This document shows positions 61,071 to 64,000 of a stretch of DNA of 64,000 nucleotides, piece by piece (position 1 is the stretch's first letter; the number at the start of each line of letters is the position of its first letter). The position numbers and the translations under genes were made by a program. The stretch is from positions 707,329,637 through 707,393,636 of the forward strand of contig CM066033.1 in NCBI GenBank assembly GCA_033557465.1, written 5' to 3'. Source of the stretch: Ichthyophis bannanicus. Taxonomy: Eukaryota; Chordata; Amphibia; Gymnophiona; Ichthyophiidae. The notes under the pieces were generated by a model. That model had not been told where the DNA came from, searched no databases, and saw only the letters and a list, made by a program, of their open reading frames with translations.

Positions 61071-62310
61071 CTAGAAAGGAGTCAAAGCCCTTGAGTTGGC
61101 TGAGGGAGCCTGCAACGTTTGGGGGTTTTTTTGTTGTCTAGGTTGTTGCTGTTGTCCCTTTTCGGCAGTCTGACCTGGACGGTGTCCCTGTTGGGTATAG
61201 GAAGGATAAAACTTATTTTTCTTATTGAAAAATGGTTTCTTAGAGGATTTTTTCCTTGCAGGATCGGCTGTAGATTTGGACAGTCTATCCAAGGTGATAT
61301 TTGTCAGCATCTATCTCATTAGCCTTCTCCTGCCAATTCTTGCCAAAGAGATTTTCTCCTGTGCAAGGAATGTTTCCTAATTTATCCTGTACCCAAATTT
61401 CCAAGTCAAATGCCTGAAGCCAGGCAATCCGACGTGCACCAATGACAATAGCAGGGGTTCTGCTTATGCACTCAAAACAGTCAAAGGCTGCACGATTTAC
61501 AAACTTAGAAACATCCTGAGCATGTTTGACTAGAGTAAGATAGTCTTGCCTTTTGTCATCAGGAAGGAGGGGGCTCATAAGCTCCAAGTCTCCTGTGACC
61601 TCTTTAAGGAACATTCCCATATACAAGATATAGGAACTGATCCTAGCTGAGAGCATGGAAGCTTGGAAGCATCGACGCCAAAAGGCATTGAGAGTCCTAC
61701 ATTCACGACCTGGGGGATTGGATGCATGTCTCTTTGCATTTTTCATCCTTCTCATGGCTGATTCCACCACCATTGAATGGTGTGGAAACTGAGTTTTTTT
61801 GAAAGCCAGGACAAGGTGGAACTCGATACATGGTATCGAGTCTTCGAGAATGAGGAGATGTGGCTAAAGGTGTTTCCCATATCCTTAGCATAAGATCATG
61901 TAAAATCTCATGAATAGGTAGAGTAGCTGCCTCCTTGGGAGCCTTAGGGTATTGGAGAATTTCCAACTCCTTTGCCCTAGGCTCTTTTTCAGAAGCTGTG
62001 ATGGAAAGGCCTCGGGCCACATCACGGATAAAGTCCTGAAAGGACATATTCTCTGGCGGAGACATTCTGCGCTGAGAAGAGGAATCCTCGGGGAGAAGTA
62101 CTCTTGTATCGGCAGAGTCTTCGGAGTCTTCAGACTCATCAGAGGATTCAAAATACCTCCAATCCCGGTGATCGTGCAAAGCACGGTACCGGTATCGATC
62201 GAAGTCGGTATCGGGTTGTTCCGGTACCGATCTGTCAATGCCAGAGACAGACGCATGACTCGGTATGGGTGGCATACCCATCGATGCTAATGCAGTTGGT
62301 ACCGGTTCCA
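61071..62310 (-). pseudogene. Gag-like ORF1 of DIRS E, truncated by L1
   Basis: Frames 61703-62311, 61285-61773 and 61071-61310 follow A2 gag: 'SSDESEDSEDSADTRVLLPED', 'MSPPENMSFQDFIRDVARGLS', 'MVVESAMRRMKNAKRH', 'YILYMGMFLKEVTGDLELMSPL' and a basic tail. The Cys module and start lie beyond the L1. Two frame changes. Confidence 0.75.
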
Positions 62311-62624
62311 TTTCTTTTTTTTTTTGTATTTAACTTTTTATTGTCAACAATTCCATTACATAACCAGATACAAAAGTTGTAGCATTGCACCAGCTAGACA
62401 TGCAGCAACTATCAGCAGCAATAGCATCCCCTCCCCCGGTGTCCAATAAGATAACATACAATACCAGCATACCACACCCTTTTATCTCGTAACAATTTAA
62501 TGGCCCCAGCCACCATTCCCAACATTGAAAAGGGCATCTCTGCCAACTCAAAACAGAAAAACATCTCCCCAACTTACGGAATTGTTGATATTATTATTAG
62601 CCATCGGCTTCTCATGCCAGCGTC

Positions 62625-62817
62625 ACTATCATCTACCCCACCCATCCCCATTCTTCACTCCCACCCCCTTCTCCCCCAAGAGCTGATTTCCTCCCCCCCC
62701 TCCAGACCTACCTCCTCCTGCCCACCCCTCCCCCTGGTCCCAACCCTCCCCCACTATCTCCTCACCCCCCACCCCCTCCCCCCTTCTCCCCCTCCCCCCC
62801 TTTTATTGCTACCCCCT
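62625..62817 (-). other. G-rich 3' UTR tract of the L1
   Basis: On the minus (sense) strand, just after the ORF2 stop, there are many runs of three to seven G separated by A/T (for example GGGGGAGGGGG). This is similar in position and kind to the G-rich, quadruplex-prone tract of mammalian L1 3' UTRs. Confidence 0.7.
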
Positions 62818-64000
62818 CTATTGTAGGGTGTCGTTCCGTAAATACAGCAACACCTTATCCCATTGCTTCTCAAATCTATCCACCCTTTGCCTTCGTGCAG
62901 CAGTCAGTTTTTTCATTAAATGCACCTGCCGGAGGCGTTCCACGCACTGCTCCACCCTCGGGGCGCCCCGCTGTCTCCAGCAATAAGCCAGCTCACAACG
63001 GGCCACACTCAAGCACGCCATTATCTGCCTCTTATCCTGCGCCGGCCCTCCTTCGCTCCACCACCCCATCAAATATCCACTAGGATCAAGCGTCACCTCC
63101 CTCCCAACCACCTCCCTTATCCAGTCCCGAATCGCCTCCCAATATCTCTGTATCCGGGGGCACGTCCACCATATATGGAAGAAAGTTCCCACCTCCCCAC
63201 ACTCTCGCCAACACATACTAGAAACCCTTGGGAACATCCGATGCAGGCGGACAGGTGTGTAATACCAGCGTATAACCACCTTGCACCAATTCTCCCTAAT
63301 AGCTATCGACAATGGTAATAACCTCATCTGGTCATATATATTCTTCCATTGCCCCTCCTCTAAGTCTACCCCCAAATCCCCTTCCCACTCCCGCATATAC
63401 CTATGCTTACCCACTAGGGGCCCCTGAATTGCCTTATAGAGCGCCGAGGTTAACCCCGGGGATGTCTTCTTCCCATACCAGATCACCTCCAACGGGGTGT
63501 AATCTCACTCGAGGCCTTCTTTCCCTAATTTCTTCCTTAGAAAATGCACCACCTGGCCATAGTAGAATCGATCCCCTTCCCGCAGCCCATATGTCTCCCG
63601 CAATGTTTCAAATGGAACCCACTCCCCCCATCAATAAATTGATAGAAGCACTTCAAAGCCCCCTCATGCCCACCTTCGATATCCACCCCCCTCTCTCCCA
63701 GGGCGGAACTCCACCGTATGACAGAGTTCCCTCATCAAGGAAAAATGCGCCCCCCGCCCTCCCCTGCCACCCCTCTAATCTTATCCCACTCTTGCAACAC
63801 GTGGCTCACATATGGATTATCCCCCCCTGCAACCCCTCTCTCCCCCTTTCCCATCCAGGGGAGCCCAGCCAAAGGCCGCCCCCTGCCACTTTCCTTCTCC
63901 ATCTCCACATAATTCTTCCTCTCCCCCCCTTCACGCCAATCCATCACATGGCGTGCCTGGGTTGCCCAATAGTAGGCCTGCAAGTTGGGTACCCCAGCCC
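62818..64000 (-). pseudogene. L1-like ORF2 C-terminal part
   Basis: The frame 62818-63492 (224 aa) has 'LPLSIAIRENWCKVVIRWYYTPVRLHRMFP' and the zinc-knuckle-like CWRECGEVGTFFHIWWTC (C-x3-C-x7-H-x4-C), then a basic tail ending at the stop. Upstream, 63500-63650 reads 'FETLRETYGLREGDRFYYGQVVHFL', and 63735-63983 reads 'LQAYYWATQARHVMDW', both ORF2 words, in different frames, so at least two frameshifts exist. RT and endonuclease are outside the window. Confidence 0.82.

Larger units (their letters stand above)
57645..62310 (-). mobile_element. DIRS retrotransposon E (family A), gag end cut by L1
   Basis: The left end AGCGTAGTTACACACCTGTAACAGGTG (57645) has a family-A terminal repeat and an ICR at about 57900-58000 with junction 'GTAACTACGCTATCTCCAGGAAC'. 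On minus: gag part (62310-61071), RT-RNase H (61012-59600), methyltransferase-like and recombinase (59500-58142). The 5' end with its terminal repeat is beyond an L1 inserted at 62311. It starts inside the terminal repeat of DIRS D. Confidence 0.85.
62311..64000 (-). mobile_element. L1-like LINE 3' part inserted in DIRS E gag
   Basis: On minus the element ends with AATAAA (62342-62337) and an A-run at about 62326-62315, directly abutting DIRS E gag at 62310. Upstream are a G-rich 3' UTR tract and the ORF2 C-terminal part, running off the right window edge. The 3' poly-A joined to interrupted gag marks an L1-type insertion. The other side and any target duplication are outside the window. Confidence 0.85.

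Noticed and set aside
62640..62820. Pro/Ser-rich plus-strand ORF (62500-62826)
   Set aside because: It is the complement of the G-rich L1 3' UTR, not a gene.

Overview
This is a piece of a large, repeat-choked vertebrate genome. Tyrosine-recombinase (DIRS-type) retrotransposons, CR1, L2-like and L1-like LINEs, tRNA-derived SINEs, hAT-like elements and two retroviral LTRs make up most of the window. The mix points to a big-genome tetrapod. A caecilian amphibian is my best guess because DIRS elements dominate, but this is inference and no search was run.

Host gene. The only host-gene sequence I can support is two consecutive coding exons of a DIP2 gene (probably DIP2B) on the minus strand, at 25629-25799 and 24550-24611. 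Splice sites and reading phase agree. Everything else looks like intron filled with transposons. The long DIRS copies all lie on the minus strand, in the sense direction of DIP2.

Layout. 1-243: LINE reverse-transcriptase (RT) scrap. 244-about 4740: old DIRS copy H. 5815-11425: DIRS A1 with full structure. 11581-11774: palindromic hAT-like element. 12152-12775: terminal-inverted-repeat element holding a SINE. 13800-14100: another SINE. 14105-15640: old plus-strand DIRS remnant. 15640-16493: SINE split by CR1. 18004-18594: CR1 end. 18713-18900: minisatellite. 19221-24320: DIRS G, carrying a hAT-like element and an L2-like LINE that itself holds a solo LTR. 24550-25799: DIP2 exons. 26041-26760: CR1 ORF1 scrap. 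26761-38225: an L1 split by a CR1, itself split by DIRS F, which holds an LTR-bearing insert. 39110-57644: DIRS D, split by a CR1 (which contains a second CR1 tail) and by DIRS A2 (46126-57428), which is itself split by the intact DIRS B (49008-54659). 57645-62310: DIRS E, inserted in the terminal repeat of D. 62311-64000: an L1 inserted in the gag of E.

How the elements work. DIRS B carries three uninterrupted ORFs: gag-like (641 aa), RT-RNase H-methyltransferase-like (759 aa), and a 954-aa frame ending in a tyrosine recombinase. It also has inverted terminal repeats and an internal complementary region (ICR) that spells out its two ends joined head to tail. This is the layout expected of an element that integrates from a circular intermediate. 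The long N-terminal part of the recombinase frame overlaps RT-RNase H and stays open in several separate copies, which is the most interesting feature here.
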